From: Chryseobacterium candidae
Lineage (GTDB): Bacteria; Bacteroidota; Bacteroidia; Flavobacteriales; Weeksellaceae
Direction of reading: 5' to 3'
Assembly (NCBI RefSeq): GCF_004916905.1
Contig: NZ_SDLV01000034.1
Span: 1 to 34,993, forward strand
Length of the DNA stretch: 34,993 nt
The translations under genes and the position numbers were made by a program. Within the stretch, counting starts at the first letter, position 1, and each line of letters opens with the position of its first letter. Shown one piece after another: positions 16,360 through 25,277 of the stretch. A model generated the notes under the pieces. That model saw only the letters and a list, made by a program, of their open reading frames with translations, was not told where the DNA came from and made no database searches.

Positions 16360-17520
16360 ATGAAATTACCTGGAAAAACAAGGTTTATTGTACTTATTGC
16401 AAGTATAATTCTTTTACAGAGCTGCACAAAAGCCGCAGAAGGAACCAATGCCGCACCTCCAGCTCCAGAACTTCCGGTTTATACCGTTATTACATCACCC
16501 GCAACTACATATCAGGAATTCCCAACTGCTTTGGAAGGGAAAAACAACGTAGAAATCAGATCTCAGGTAGACGGATATCTGGATAGAATCTATGTGGAAG
16601 AAGGCTCATATGTAAGAGCAGGACAACCATTATTTAAAATAGATTCAAGAAGCTACGGCGAGCAGATGAATATGGCTCAGGCTAATCTTCAGGCTGCCAA
16701 TGCCAATATCCAAAAAGCAAGAGTGGAAGTAGACCGACTTCAGCCACTGGTTGCTGCCAAAGTAGTTTCTGATGTACAGCTTAAAACAGCAAAAGCCAAT
16801 TATGAAGCTGCGGTTGCTGCAGCTGCTCAGGCCAGAGCCTCTGTGGGAAGCGCCAGAATCAATGTAGGATTTACCACCATTACAGCTCCTGTAAGCGGTT
16901 ATATCGGAAGAATTCCTTACAAAAAAGGAAGTCTCATCTCCAGAACAGATCCGAATCCATTGACATTATTATCTGATATCAGTGAAATCTACGCCTATTT
17001 TTCTTTAAGTGAACTTGACTTCATCGCTTTCCAGAACAAATATCCGGGAGCAAGCTTAGAAGAAAAACTGAAAAATATGCCGATGGTAGATCTTGTCATT
17101 GCTGATAACAGTACTTACCCTGAAAAAGGAAGACTAAGTATTGTGGACGGACAGTTTGATAAAACTACCGGAGCCATAAGTGTACGTGCCGTTTTTCCTA
17201 ATGCCAACGGAACTTTAAGAACCGGAAACACAGGAAGAGTGCGTATGCCACAGCTGATCTCGAATGCTGTGGTTATTCCACAGGAACCCACATTCGAAAT
17301 TCAGGATAAAACCTATGTTTATGTAATGGGTAAAGATCAGAAGGTAATGGGGAGACCTATTAAAATTTCAGGAAAAACGGATAGCTATTATTTTATTTCT
17401 GAAGGGCTTAAGCCTGGAGAAAAAATTGTATTCACGGGAATTGGAAACCTGAAAGACGGTGCTTCCATCAAGCCGAAAAATATTTCTTCGGACAGCTTGT
17501 TAAAAGCAAAACCATTATAG
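16360..17520 (+). CDS. RND efflux periplasmic adaptor lipoprotein
   Basis: Membrane fusion protein that joins the inner-membrane pump to the outer-membrane channel. The 386-residue protein has a lipoprotein signal with lipobox LLQSC, the Cys being residue 22. The barrel-sandwich (lipoyl-like) half with EIRSQVDGYLDRIYVEEGSYV, an alpha-helical hairpin rich in Ala and Gln (residues about 100-165), and ITAPVSGYIGRIPYKKGSLI follow. The end shows the beta-barrel and membrane-proximal parts, with LRTGNTGRVRMP. The order is that of AcrA/MexA. It is first of the three pump genes, 40 bases before the permease. Confidence 0.94.
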   Translation: MKLPGKTRFIVLIASIILLQSCTKAAEGTNAAPPAPELPVYTVITSPATTYQEFPTALEGKNNVEIRSQVDGYLDRIYVEEGSYVRAGQPLFKIDSRSYGEQMNMAQANLQAANANIQKARVEVDRLQPLVAAKVVSDVQLKTAKANYEAAVAAAAQARASVGSARINVGFTTITAPVSGYIGRIPYKKGSLISRTDPNPLTLLSDISEIYAYFSLSELDFIAFQNKYPGASLEEKLKNMPMVDLVIADNSTYPEKGRLSIVDGQFDKTTGAISVRAVFPNANGTLRTGNTGRVRMPQLISNAVVIPQEPTFEIQDKTYVYVMGKDQKVMGRPIKISGKTDSYYFISEGLKPGEKIVFTGIGNLKDGASIKPKNISSDSLLKAKPL

Positions 17521-17560
17521 TCCTTTCCGAAAACAGAAGACTTAAAAAAATAAACTTCTT

Positions 17561-20500
17561 ATGTTAAAACAATTTATAGAAAGACCGGTCCTTTCAACGG
17601 TCATCTCCATAATACTCTTATTATTGGGAGCTTTGTCTCTCTTTAATTTACCGATTGCCCTCTTTCCGGATATCGCTCCACCAAGCGTTCAGGTAACGGC
17701 ATTCTATCCTGGAGCCAATGCTGAAGTTGTAGCACGTTCAGTTGCAACTCCTATTGAAGAAGCAGTGAACGGGGTTGAAAATATGACCTACATGACTTCC
17801 AACTCCAGTAATGATGGTACCATGACACTTAGCGTGTACTTCAAGCAGGGAGCAGATGCCGACAATGCAGCAGTAAACGTACAGAACCGTGTATCAAAAG
17901 CGATGAGCCAGCTTCCTCAGGAAGTAGTACAGGCGGGAATTTCAACCCAGAAAGTTCAGAACAGTATGATCATGTTCATGGGGTTAACCAGTGAAGATGA
18001 AAAACAATATGATGAATTATTCCTTCAAAACTACCTGAAAATTAATGTTATTCCACAGATACAGCGTATTCCCGGGGTAGCACAGGCTCAGGTATTCGGA
18101 ACAAGGGATTATTCCATGAGAATCTGGCTGAAACCGGATCGTCTGGCAGCTAATAATCTTTCTCCTCAGGAGGTTTTGGGAGCCATTAAAGACCATAACC
18201 TTGAAGCTGCTCCGGGTCGTTTGGGACAGGGAAGTAAGGAAACTTACGAGTATATCCTTAAATATAAAGGAAAACTGAACAAGGGCGAAGACTATGAGAA
18301 TATTTCCATCAAAGCAAACAGTGACGGCTCTTTTCTAAGACTGAAAGATGTTGCACGAGTAGAGTTCGGTTCTTATACCTATACAGCGACCAACAGAGTA
18401 GATGGAAAACCGGTGGCCGGATTTGCTATCTTACAAACCGCAGGTTCGAATGCCAATGAAATCCTGACTGAAATTGAAAAGCAGGTGAAAGTAATGGAAA
18501 CCACTCTTCCAAAAGGAGTGAAGCCTATTATCATGTATAATTCCAAAGACTTTTTGGATGCTTCTATCCATCAGGTTGTGGAAACGCTTGTTATTGCTTT
18601 CGTGTTGGTATTTATTGTAGTATTTATTTTCCTTCAGGATTTCAGATCTACTTTAATTCCGGCTATTGCCGTACCGGTAGCGATTATCGGAACCTTCTTC
18701 TTTCTGCAGTTATTTGGTTTCAGTATCAACATGCTTACCTTATTTGCATTGGTACTCGCCATTGGTATTGTGGTAGATGATGCGATTGTGGTGGTAGAAG
18801 CCGTCCATTCTAAAATGGAACAGACGGGAATGCCTGTAGAGCATGCTACGATGCACTCGATGAGTGAAATTTCAGGAGCCATTATTTCCATTACGTTGGT
18901 AATGTGTGCCGTGTTTATTCCGGTTGGTTTCATGCAGGGACCTGCAGGAGTTTTCTACAGACAGTTTGCTTTCACTTTAGCCATTGCGATTTTAATTTCA
19001 GCAGTGAATGCATTAACATTAAGTCCCGCATTATGTGCAATGTTCTTAAATGATCCTCAGGGAGAACATGGGGAGCACGGCCATAAAAAAGGTTTTGGAG
19101 CAAGATTCTTCAATGCTTTTAATGCCAGCTTCAACAGCATGACGAGAAAATACATCTACAGCCTTAAATTTTTAATTAAAAATAAATGGGTTGCGATAGG
19201 AGGCCTTGTTGTCATTACAGCTGCAAGTGTATTTTTAATCAAAAAAGCACCATCAGGATTTATTCCTACGGAAGACCAGGGATTCGTATTGTATGCAGTG
19301 AATACTCCTCCGGGAAGTTCACTGGAAAGAACACACAGAGCTACGGCACAAATTGATAAAATTATCAACGGTGAAAAAGCAATCAACCACCTTTGGGTAG
19401 CGGATGGGATGAATTTCATCAGTAATGCCAACGCTTCTCCCTATTCTGCAGGTTTCATTAAGCTTAAAGATTATGACAAACGTGGTGACATGAAAGATCC
19501 TGACCAGATTGCAGCAACGTTGACAGGTAAGGTAAGCCAGGTGAAAGATGCGAATGCATTCTTCTTCAACTTCCCTACGGTACAAGGTTTCGGTAATGTT
19601 TCCGGATTTGAATTCATGCTTCAGGATAAAACAAACGGTTCTTTTGAACAGTTGGGAACAACCACTCAGCAATTCATTGGTGAATTGATGAAAAGACCTG
19701 AAATTGCTTTCGCCTTTACAACTTATGCAGCAGGAAATCCTCAGTATACCATTGATGTAGACACAGATAAAGCCAATCAGCTGGGTGTTTCTGTAACAGA
19801 ACTGATGCAGACGATGCAGATTTATTTCGGAAGCAGCTTTGTATCGGATTTCAACAGATTCGGAAAATATTACAGAGTAATGGCACAGGCCGATATTCCT
19901 TACCGTACAGATGTTAATTCACTGGAAGGAATTTATTTAAAAAATAAATCGGGAGAAATGGTGCCGGCAAAAACATTGGTGACATTAAAAAGATCTTTCG
20001 GTCCTGAGACGGTAACAAGAAATAACCTTTTCAATGCAGTTACGATTAACGGAACTCCAAAACCTGGCTACAGTACCGGAGATGCCATCAAAGCGGTAGA
20101 AGAAGTGGCTCAGCAATCACTGCCAAGAGGATATGGATATGAATGGACAGGGATTACCCGTGAAGAAATTAAAACAAGCGGACAGACTGCCTTTATTTTC
20201 TTCTTAAGTATCCTATTCGTTTACTTCTTACTGGCAGCACAATATGAAAGCTACATCCTTCCGTTTGCTATTATTCTTACTATTCCAACAGGGATTTTCG
20301 GAGTATTTGCCTTTACAGGATTAGCTGGAATTGATAACAATATTTATGTTCAGGTAGGATTGATCATGCTTGTGGGACTATTGGCTAAGAATGCCATCCT
20401 GATTGTGGAATTTGCCGTACAGAGAAGAAAAGCAGGTAAAACATTGATAGAATCTGCTCTTCAGGCATCAAGATTACGTTTAAGACCAATCTTAATGACC

Positions 20501-20743
20501 TCTTTTGCCTTTATCGTTGGAATGCTTCCACTGGTATGGACGCAAGGTGCTTCTTCAAAAGGAAACCACTCCATCGGTTACAGTACCGTAGGCGGAATGC
20601 TTACAGGAGTAATCTTCGGGATCTTTATCATTCCGGTAATGTATGTCATATTCCAGTATCTGCATGAAAAAATGCCAAGCAGAAAAAAGAAAAGACTTCT
20701 GAAAAAACAAATGGAGGAAGAACTTTTAGCTGCTACACACTAA
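17561..20743 (+). CDS. RND multidrug efflux permease, HAE1 family (AcrB-like)
   Basis: Proton-driven pump of the inner membrane, 1060 residues, a normal length for the HAE1 group. It starts MLKQFIERPVLSTVISIILL (first membrane helix). The proton relay shows as the Asp pair in GIVVDDAIVVVEAVH (TM4) and the Lys of VGLLAKNAILIVEFAV (TM10). Two large periplasmic loops follow helices 1 and 7, with ATPIEEAVNGVENMTYM in the first. It should expel drugs, detergents or metabolites as a trimer with the flanking adaptor and channel. A stem-loop and 170 bases separate it from the channel gene. Confidence 0.95.
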   Translation: MLKQFIERPVLSTVISIILLLLGALSLFNLPIALFPDIAPPSVQVTAFYPGANAEVVARSVATPIEEAVNGVENMTYMTSNSSNDGTMTLSVYFKQGADADNAAVNVQNRVSKAMSQLPQEVVQAGISTQKVQNSMIMFMGLTSEDEKQYDELFLQNYLKINVIPQIQRIPGVAQAQVFGTRDYSMRIWLKPDRLAANNLSPQEVLGAIKDHNLEAAPGRLGQGSKETYEYILKYKGKLNKGEDYENISIKANSDGSFLRLKDVARVEFGSYTYTATNRVDGKPVAGFAILQTAGSNANEILTEIEKQVKVMETTLPKGVKPIIMYNSKDFLDASIHQVVETLVIAFVLVFIVVFIFLQDFRSTLIPAIAVPVAIIGTFFFLQLFGFSINMLTLFALVLAIGIVVDDAIVVVEAVHSKMEQTGMPVEHATMHSMSEISGAIISITLVMCAVFIPVGFMQGPAGVFYRQFAFTLAIAILISAVNALTLSPALCAMFLNDPQGEHGEHGHKKGFGARFFNAFNASFNSMTRKYIYSLKFLIKNKWVAIGGLVVITAASVFLIKKAPSGFIPTEDQGFVLYAVNTPPGSSLERTHRATAQIDKIINGEKAINHLWVADGMNFISNANASPYSAGFIKLKDYDKRGDMKDPDQIAATLTGKVSQVKDANAFFFNFPTVQGFGNVSGFEFMLQDKTNGSFEQLGTTTQQFIGELMKRPEIAFAFTTYAAGNPQYTIDVDTDKANQLGVSVTELMQTMQIYFGSSFVSDFNRFGKYYRVMAQADIPYRTDVNSLEGIYLKNKSGEMVPAKTLVTLKRSFGPETVTRNNLFNAVTINGTPKPGYSTGDAIKAVEEVAQQSLPRGYGYEWTGITREEIKTSGQTAFIFFLSILFVYFLLAAQYESYILPFAIILTIPTGIFGVFAFTGLAGIDNNIYVQVGLIMLVGLLAKNAILIVEFAVQRRKAGKTLIESALQASRLRLRPILMTSFAFIVGMLPLVWTQGASSKGNHSIGYSTVGGMLTGVIFGIFIIPVMYVIFQYLHEKMPSRKKKRLLKKQMEEELLAATH

Positions 20744-20776
20744 TAAAAAATGAATGACAAAAACTTAGAGAAAATT

Positions 20777-20816
20777 TTAAGATCATAGGTTTACCTATTT
20801 ACCTGCCTGATCTTAA
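20777..20816 (+). other. Stem-loop between permease and outer-membrane channel genes
   Basis: TTAAGATCA at 20777-20785 and TGATCTTAA at 20808-20816 are perfect 9-base complements, with TAGG and CC able to extend the pairing inside. There is no T-run, so it is a poor terminator. It could set the relative amount of the last gene's message. Confidence 0.5.
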
Positions 20817-20913
20817 TGGTTTAAAAAAGCTAATTATTTTCTCCTACTAAAGACAATTTTTGCCTCTACAGAAACCTCTCTAAGTTTTGGATTCAATTAA
20901 AAGTTTAAAAACT

Positions 20914-22326
20914 ATGAAACGAGTAAAAAATATTATTCTAACATTTGTGCTGGCCATCGGCTCTGTTTCGTGTGTGTCTAAACTGGCATACACGGAGCCT
21001 GAGCTTCCACTTCCGGAAAAATTCCAGTACACCGCCACTGCAGACACTGCCAGCATAGCCAATCTGGAGTGGAAACAGTTTTTCAGTGATCCTATTTTAC
21101 AGGGATTGATTGAAAAAGGAATTAAAAATAATTATGACCTTCAGATTGCCCTGAAACAGGTAGCTGCTTCACAGGAAAAACTGAAACAGGCAAAATATAT
21201 GCAATATCCGGACGTTGGTTTCGGAGTAAGCGGACAGATTTCAAGACCTTCTAAAAACAGCATGAACGGACAAAGCTTAAATTTATTTTTAGGCTCAAGC
21301 CATGTTGAAGACTATAATGCGGCCTTCAACCTTTCGTGGGAAGCGGATATCTGGGGAAAAATCAAAAACCAGCAGGAAGTTTCAAGAATGCAGTATCTTC
21401 AGACCTACGAAGGTTCAAAAGCGGTTCAGACTCAGGTAGTGGCTGCGATTGCTCAGGGATATTATAACCTGCTGATGCTTGATAAACAACTGGCTATCGC
21501 AAAATCCAATCTTGAACTAAGCAGCAAAACCTTACTGATGACACAAAAAATGTGGGAAAGCGGTGATAATACTTCTCTTGGTGTTCAGCAGGCAGCAGCA
21601 CAGAAACAGGCAACAGAACTTTTGATTGCCCAGCTGGAGCAAAATATCGCTATCCAGGAAAATGCATTGAGCATTCTTGTGGGAGAAGTTCCTAATAAAA
21701 TCAACAGAACCATTGAAATGTCTGATACTTCCCTGCCACAAAACATTACAGCAGGACTTCCGGCAGCTATGGTAAGCCGCAGACCGGATGTGCGCCAGCA
21801 GGAATTGGTTTTATTAGAGTCTAATGCGATGGTAGGAATTGCTCAGGCTAATATGTATCCGGCATTGAAAATTACAGCCAACGGAGGAGTAAATTCATTC
21901 AAATTTGACAACTGGTTCCAGATTCCGGCTTCGTTATTCGGATCGGTCTTAGGAGGAATTACCCAGCCTATTTTCCAGAAAAGACAATTAAAAACAGATC
22001 TTGAAGTAGCAAAAATTCAAAGAGAGAAAAATGTGTTGGCATTCCGTCAGTCGGTATTGAATGCCGTGGGAGAAATTTCTGATGCTTTGGTTTCCAATGA
22101 AAATTTAAAAGTTCAGGAACAGAAAGCCACGGAACAATCTACCACGTTAAAAGACGGAATTAAAAGTGCACAACTTCTTTACAAAGGAGGTTCAGCCAAT
22201 TACCTGGAAGTGATTACAGCACAGGGAAATTCCCTGCAGGCAGAGCTGAATCTGGCTTCCATTAAAAGACAGAGATTAAGCAGCATTGTAGATTTATACA
22301 GAGCGCTGGGCGGCGGTTGGAAGTAG
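20914..22326 (+). CDS. Outer-membrane efflux channel lipoprotein (OprM/NodT family)
   Basis: TolC-like exit duct of the pump. The 470-residue protein starts at ATG 20914; an in-frame TTG at 20887 is further off the family start. The lipobox is IGSVSC with Cys 20. Family features are WKQFFSDPILQGLIEKGIKN near the start, WEADIWGKIKN, the repeated half-domains with RRPDVRQQELVLLESNAMVG (about residues 290-310), ITQPIFQKRQLKTDLEVA, and GGSANYLEVITAQGN near the end. It completes the tripartite system with the adaptor and permease. A strong terminator follows. Confidence 0.93.
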   Translation: MKRVKNIILTFVLAIGSVSCVSKLAYTEPELPLPEKFQYTATADTASIANLEWKQFFSDPILQGLIEKGIKNNYDLQIALKQVAASQEKLKQAKYMQYPDVGFGVSGQISRPSKNSMNGQSLNLFLGSSHVEDYNAAFNLSWEADIWGKIKNQQEVSRMQYLQTYEGSKAVQTQVVAAIAQGYYNLLMLDKQLAIAKSNLELSSKTLLMTQKMWESGDNTSLGVQQAAAQKQATELLIAQLEQNIAIQENALSILVGEVPNKINRTIEMSDTSLPQNITAGLPAAMVSRRPDVRQQELVLLESNAMVGIAQANMYPALKITANGGVNSFKFDNWFQIPASLFGSVLGGITQPIFQKRQLKTDLEVAKIQREKNVLAFRQSVLNAVGEISDALVSNENLKVQEQKATEQSTTLKDGIKSAQLLYKGGSANYLEVITAQGNSLQAELNLASIKRQRLSSIVDLYRALGGGWK

Positions 22327-22351
22327 TAAATTAAATTATATTTGTTTTAAG

Positions 22352-22381
22352 ATGCGGTTCTTTTTGGAGCCGCATTTTTTT
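22352..22381 (+). terminator. Intrinsic terminator of the efflux operon
   Basis: ATGCGGTTC and GGAGCCGCAT pair around TTTTT and run into a stretch of T, 25 bases after the channel gene stop. One G-U-type pair interrupts. Confidence 0.9.
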
Positions 22382-22417
22382 AATATTAAAAGCCCCTGAT
22401 TAATTATTATCTGTACT

Positions 22418-22493
22418 GTCATTCTGAATGGAACAAAGTGGAATGAAGAATCTTTAAAAATAATTGAAGAGATTCTTCGTTCTTCAGCATGAC
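22418..22493. repeat. Inverted repeat of the GTCATTCTGA...GAAGAATCT family
   Basis: GTCATTCTGAA with GAATGAAGAATCTTT faces AAGAGATTCTTC with TTCAGCATGAC. The same family is seen at 26321-26410. It lies between the convergent channel and miaA genes, in a 260-base gap that holds no gene that I can see. Confidence 0.75.
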
Positions 22494-22511
22494 AAACTAA
22501 GCGCTTAGTTT
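22494..22511. repeat. Perfect 18-base palindrome
   Basis: AAACTAAGCGCTTAGTTT is fully self-complementary. It is followed by GTCATTCCGTAGGAATC at 22525-22541, a lone arm of the repeat found twice at 14202-14415. A partial ACTAAGCG also precedes that repeat at 14188. Confidence 0.7.
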
Positions 22512-22585
22512 ATCCGCACACTATGTCATTCCGTAGGAATCTATATTTTCAAGGCTTCCAGAGCTACTTAATAATGTGAAATTAT

Positions 22586-23506
22586 TTATTCCTGAAATTG
22601 TTCCGCAATCCATTTCAGCAAATCTTCATATTCTTTGTCAGAATATCCCAACTGTAAATAATGAATATCATCCGCCTTTCTGTACCACGTCAGCTGACGT
22701 TTTGCATATCTTCGGCTGTTCTTTTTAATTTCTGAAACCGCAAAATCAAGATCCCACTCTCCGTCAAAATATTTGAAAAGTTCCGCATATCCTACTGTAT
22801 TTAAAGCCGTCAGCCCTTTGAATTTTTCAAGACCTTTCACCTCATCCAGCAACCCGTTATCCATCATCATATCCACCCTGCGGTTGATTCTGTCATAAAG
22901 TTCTTCTCTAGGAGCTTCAATTCCGATTCTGATGACATTAAAATCTCTGGAATCCTGAGAAACCGAAATATGTTCTGAATATTTTTTATCTGTTTGCCAA
23001 ATAATATCAATGGCTCTCAACAGCCTGCGGTGATTGTGAATATCTACCACATTGAAATATTCCGGATCGAGTTCCTGTAAAATTTCCTGAAGCTTTTCTA
23101 TTCCCTCCTGCTCCATAATAGCCTGAAGTTTATCCTGATTTTCAGCATTGGCCTCCGGCAGATCATGCAGACCTTCTATCACCGCTTTTTCATACATCAT
23201 ACTTCCGCCAACAAGAATGGCAGTATCATGAGTTGTAAAAAGTTCATTAAGTTTTTGAAGGGCATCTTCTTCGTACTGACCGATAGAATAATATTCTTCC
23301 ACTGAAAGATTTCCGATAAAATGATGAGGTGCAGCAGACAACTCTTCTTCCGAAGGAGCAGCCGTTCCTATTTTCATTTCTTTAAAAAACTGGCGGGAAT
23401 CACAGGAAATAATCTCCGTATTGAAATGCTGAGCCAAATCAATAGCCAATCTCGTTTTACCAATTCCGGTAGGTCCTACTACAGAAATTAAATTTTTCTT
23501 TTTCAC
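22586..23506 (-). CDS. miaA: tRNA dimethylallyltransferase
   Basis: Adds a dimethylallyl group to N6 of adenosine 37 in tRNAs that read codons starting with U. The 306-residue protein has the P-loop GPTGIGKTRLA at about residues 11-21, the SCDSRQFFKEMKIGTA segment, and the tRNA-binding Zn-free core with HNHRRLLRAIDI and the end motif RRYAKRQLTWYRK. Length is normal. The gene is alone on its strand and divergent from yicC. Both strands share the 160 bases that include an inverted repeat. Confidence 0.95.
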   Translation of the reverse strand: MKKKNLISVVGPTGIGKTRLAIDLAQHFNTEIISCDSRQFFKEMKIGTAAPSEEELSAAPHHFIGNLSVEEYYSIGQYEEDALQKLNELFTTHDTAILVGGSMMYEKAVIEGLHDLPEANAENQDKLQAIMEQEGIEKLQEILQELDPEYFNVVDIHNHRRLLRAIDIIWQTDKKYSEHISVSQDSRDFNVIRIGIEAPREELYDRINRRVDMMMDNGLLDEVKGLEKFKGLTALNTVGYAELFKYFDGEWDLDFAVSEIKKNSRRYAKRQLTWYRKADDIHYLQLGYSDKEYEDLLKWIAEQFQE

Positions 23507-23540
23507 CGCGCTAATTTACGAAAATGAGTTTATTTAATTT

Positions 23541-23606
23541 GCTGGAGGATGGAAGTTAAAATTAGATCTATAACAATCTTCCTGCTTCCTGCCTTCATCT
23601 TCCAGC
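23541..23606. repeat. Inverted repeat of the GCTGGAAGATGGAAG family
   Basis: GCTGGAGGATGGAAG at 23541-23555 faces CTTCATCTTCCAGC at 23593-23606. It lies between the divergent miaA and yicC genes. Relatives are at 15177-15286 and 25176-25190. Confidence 0.65.
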
Positions 23607-23641
23607 CATTTAACATTAGCCAAACTATAGACTTAAATGTT

Positions 23642-23649
23642 TATCTTTG
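23642..23649 (+). promoter_or_regulatory. Candidate -7 promoter element for yicC
   Basis: TATCTTTG matches TAnnTTTG and is 17 bases before the ATG at 23667. No clear -33 TTG is present. Confidence 0.5.
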
Positions 23650-23666
23650 TAGAACAATAAAAAACT

Positions 23667-24524
23667 ATGATTTTATCAATGACCGGATTCGGTAGAGCCG
23701 AAGATGTTTTTGAAGGAAAGAAAATTACTATAGACATTAAATCTCTGAACAGCAAGAGCTTTGATTTAAATATTAAAATTCCTTTACGTTATAAAGAAAA
23801 AGAATTTGAAATCAGAAAAATTCTTAATGATAGAATTATCCGTGGAAAAGTAGACTGCTACGTTAATATTGAGAATCTTGAAGAGTCCAATGATGTAAAA
23901 ATCAATAAAAACTTAATTGACTCTTACATCAATGAACTTAAAAACATAGCTTCTGACGGCCCCAATTTCGAATACCTTAAAATGGCAGTAAGACTTCCTG
24001 ATGCCATTACATCAAGACCTGACGAATTAACGGAAGGCGAATGGGAAGCTTTGGCTAAGATTGTCAACAATGCCGTAGACAGATTTGAAGAATTCAGAAA
24101 AACGGAAGGCAGTAATCTGCATGAAGAATTAAACAGGAATATTCAGAATATCGACAAGTATCTTGCAGAAGTGATTCCTTTTGAAGAAGAAAGAATTGTA
24201 AGTGTAAAAGAACGTTATCAGAAATCTTTGAAAGAATTTGAAAATGTTGATGAAACACGTTTCTATCAGGAGATGGCCTATTTCACTGAAAAACTTGATA
24301 TTTCTGAAGAAAAGGTAAGACTTGCCCAGCACCTGAAATATTATAAAGAAGTAATGGACAATGAGTCTTTCAACGGAAAAAAACTGGGCTTTATTTCTCA
24401 GGAAATCGGAAGAGAAATTAATACTTTAGGTTCTAAAGCCAATCACGCAGAAATCCAGAAGCTGGTGGTAATGATGAAAGATGACCTTGAAAAAATTAAA
24501 GAACAAACGTTAAACGTATTGTAA
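23667..24524 (+). CDS. YicC/YloC-family endoribonuclease
   Basis: This 285-residue protein begins with the family signature MILSMTGFGRAE. It ends with the DUF1732 motif GKKLGFISQEIGREINTLGSKANHAEIQ and VVMMKDDLEKIKEQTLNVL. In other bacteria YicC/YloC is an RNA-cleaving protein; the target here is unknown. The middle is charged and helical (about residues 150-215). It is the first gene of a run with gmk, 85 bases downstream, a neighbour pair common in bacteria. Confidence 0.93.
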   Translation: MILSMTGFGRAEDVFEGKKITIDIKSLNSKSFDLNIKIPLRYKEKEFEIRKILNDRIIRGKVDCYVNIENLEESNDVKINKNLIDSYINELKNIASDGPNFEYLKMAVRLPDAITSRPDELTEGEWEALAKIVNNAVDRFEEFRKTEGSNLHEELNRNIQNIDKYLAEVIPFEEERIVSVKERYQKSLKEFENVDETRFYQEMAYFTEKLDISEEKVRLAQHLKYYKEVMDNESFNGKKLGFISQEIGREINTLGSKANHAEIQKLVVMMKDDLEKIKEQTLNVL

Positions 24525-24609
24525 TATAGGTACGAATTATGAGATGCGTGGTTGTCATTTCTAAGAAAAGAACCCGAAACTCGGACCTCGTAACCCGAAA
24601 TTGTAAAAA

Positions 24610-25173
24610 ATGGATAAAGTAATTATATTTTCAGCACCATCTGGAAGCGGAAAAACTACATTGGTAAAGCATTCACTGGAAACATTTCCTGAACTGGAAT
24701 TTTCAATCTCATGTACTACAAGACAGCCAAGAGGAAGTGAAGTACATGCAGTAGATTATCATTTTCTGACACCAGAGGAATTCAGACAGAAAATTTCCGA
24801 AGATGCTTTTGTAGAATATGAAGAAGTGTACACGGACAAATATTACGGTACTTTAAAATCTGAAGTAGAAAAAATCTGGAGTCAGGGAAAAGTAGTTATT
24901 TTTGATGTAGATGTAAAAGGAGGAATTTCGTTAAAAAAATATTTCGGTGATAAAGCGCTGTCTATTTTTATAGAACCACCTTCCATTGAAGAATTGGAAC
25001 GAAGATTGATTTCCAGAAACACAGATGATGCAGAAACCATAAAAACCCGTGTTGCAAAGGCAGAAGAAGAAATGACCTACGCCAGCGGATTTGACAAGAT
25101 CGTTATTAATGAAGATCTTGATGCAGCTAAAAAAGAAATAGAAAGTTTAATAAAAAGTTTTATCAGTAATTAA
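24610..25173 (+). CDS. gmk: Guanylate kinase
   Basis: Phosphorylates GMP to GDP with ATP. The 187-residue protein has the P-loop FSAPSGSGKTTLVKH at about residues 7-21, the GMP-binding ISCTTRQPRGSE, and YHFLTPEEF. VIFDVDVKGGISLKKYF and FIEPPS complete the core. The size is normal. The gap upstream (24525-24609) carries a degenerate repeat with ACCCGAAAC and AACCCGAAA. Downstream come repeats and then nadA. Confidence 0.96.
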   Translation: MDKVIIFSAPSGSGKTTLVKHSLETFPELEFSISCTTRQPRGSEVHAVDYHFLTPEEFRQKISEDAFVEYEEVYTDKYYGTLKSEVEKIWSQGKVVIFDVDVKGGISLKKYFGDKALSIFIEPPSIEELERRLISRNTDDAETIKTRVAKAEEEMTYASGFDKIVINEDLDAAKKEIESLIKSFISN

Positions 25174-25175
25174 TG

Positions 25176-25256
25176 GCTGGAAGATGGAAGCAGGAGGATG
25201 GGAGTAAAATATTACACTCAAAATCTAACTTCTGATTTCTAACCTCTAACTTCTGA
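25176..25256. repeat. Intergenic repeat words before nadA
   Basis: GCTGGAAGATGGAAG at 25176-25190 is a single arm of the family also at 15177 and 23541. Words of the TCTAACTTCT type follow at about 25224-25256, repeated two or three times, like those before the Nfu gene at 757-820. No gene is seen here. Confidence 0.6.
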
Positions 25257-25277
25257 TCGTAAAAAATTGAGGTTGAT

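Noticed and set aside
15400..22326. Efflux region considered as a recent foreign island
   Set aside because: Base composition and codon style match the neighbours, and no integrase or insertion sequence is present.
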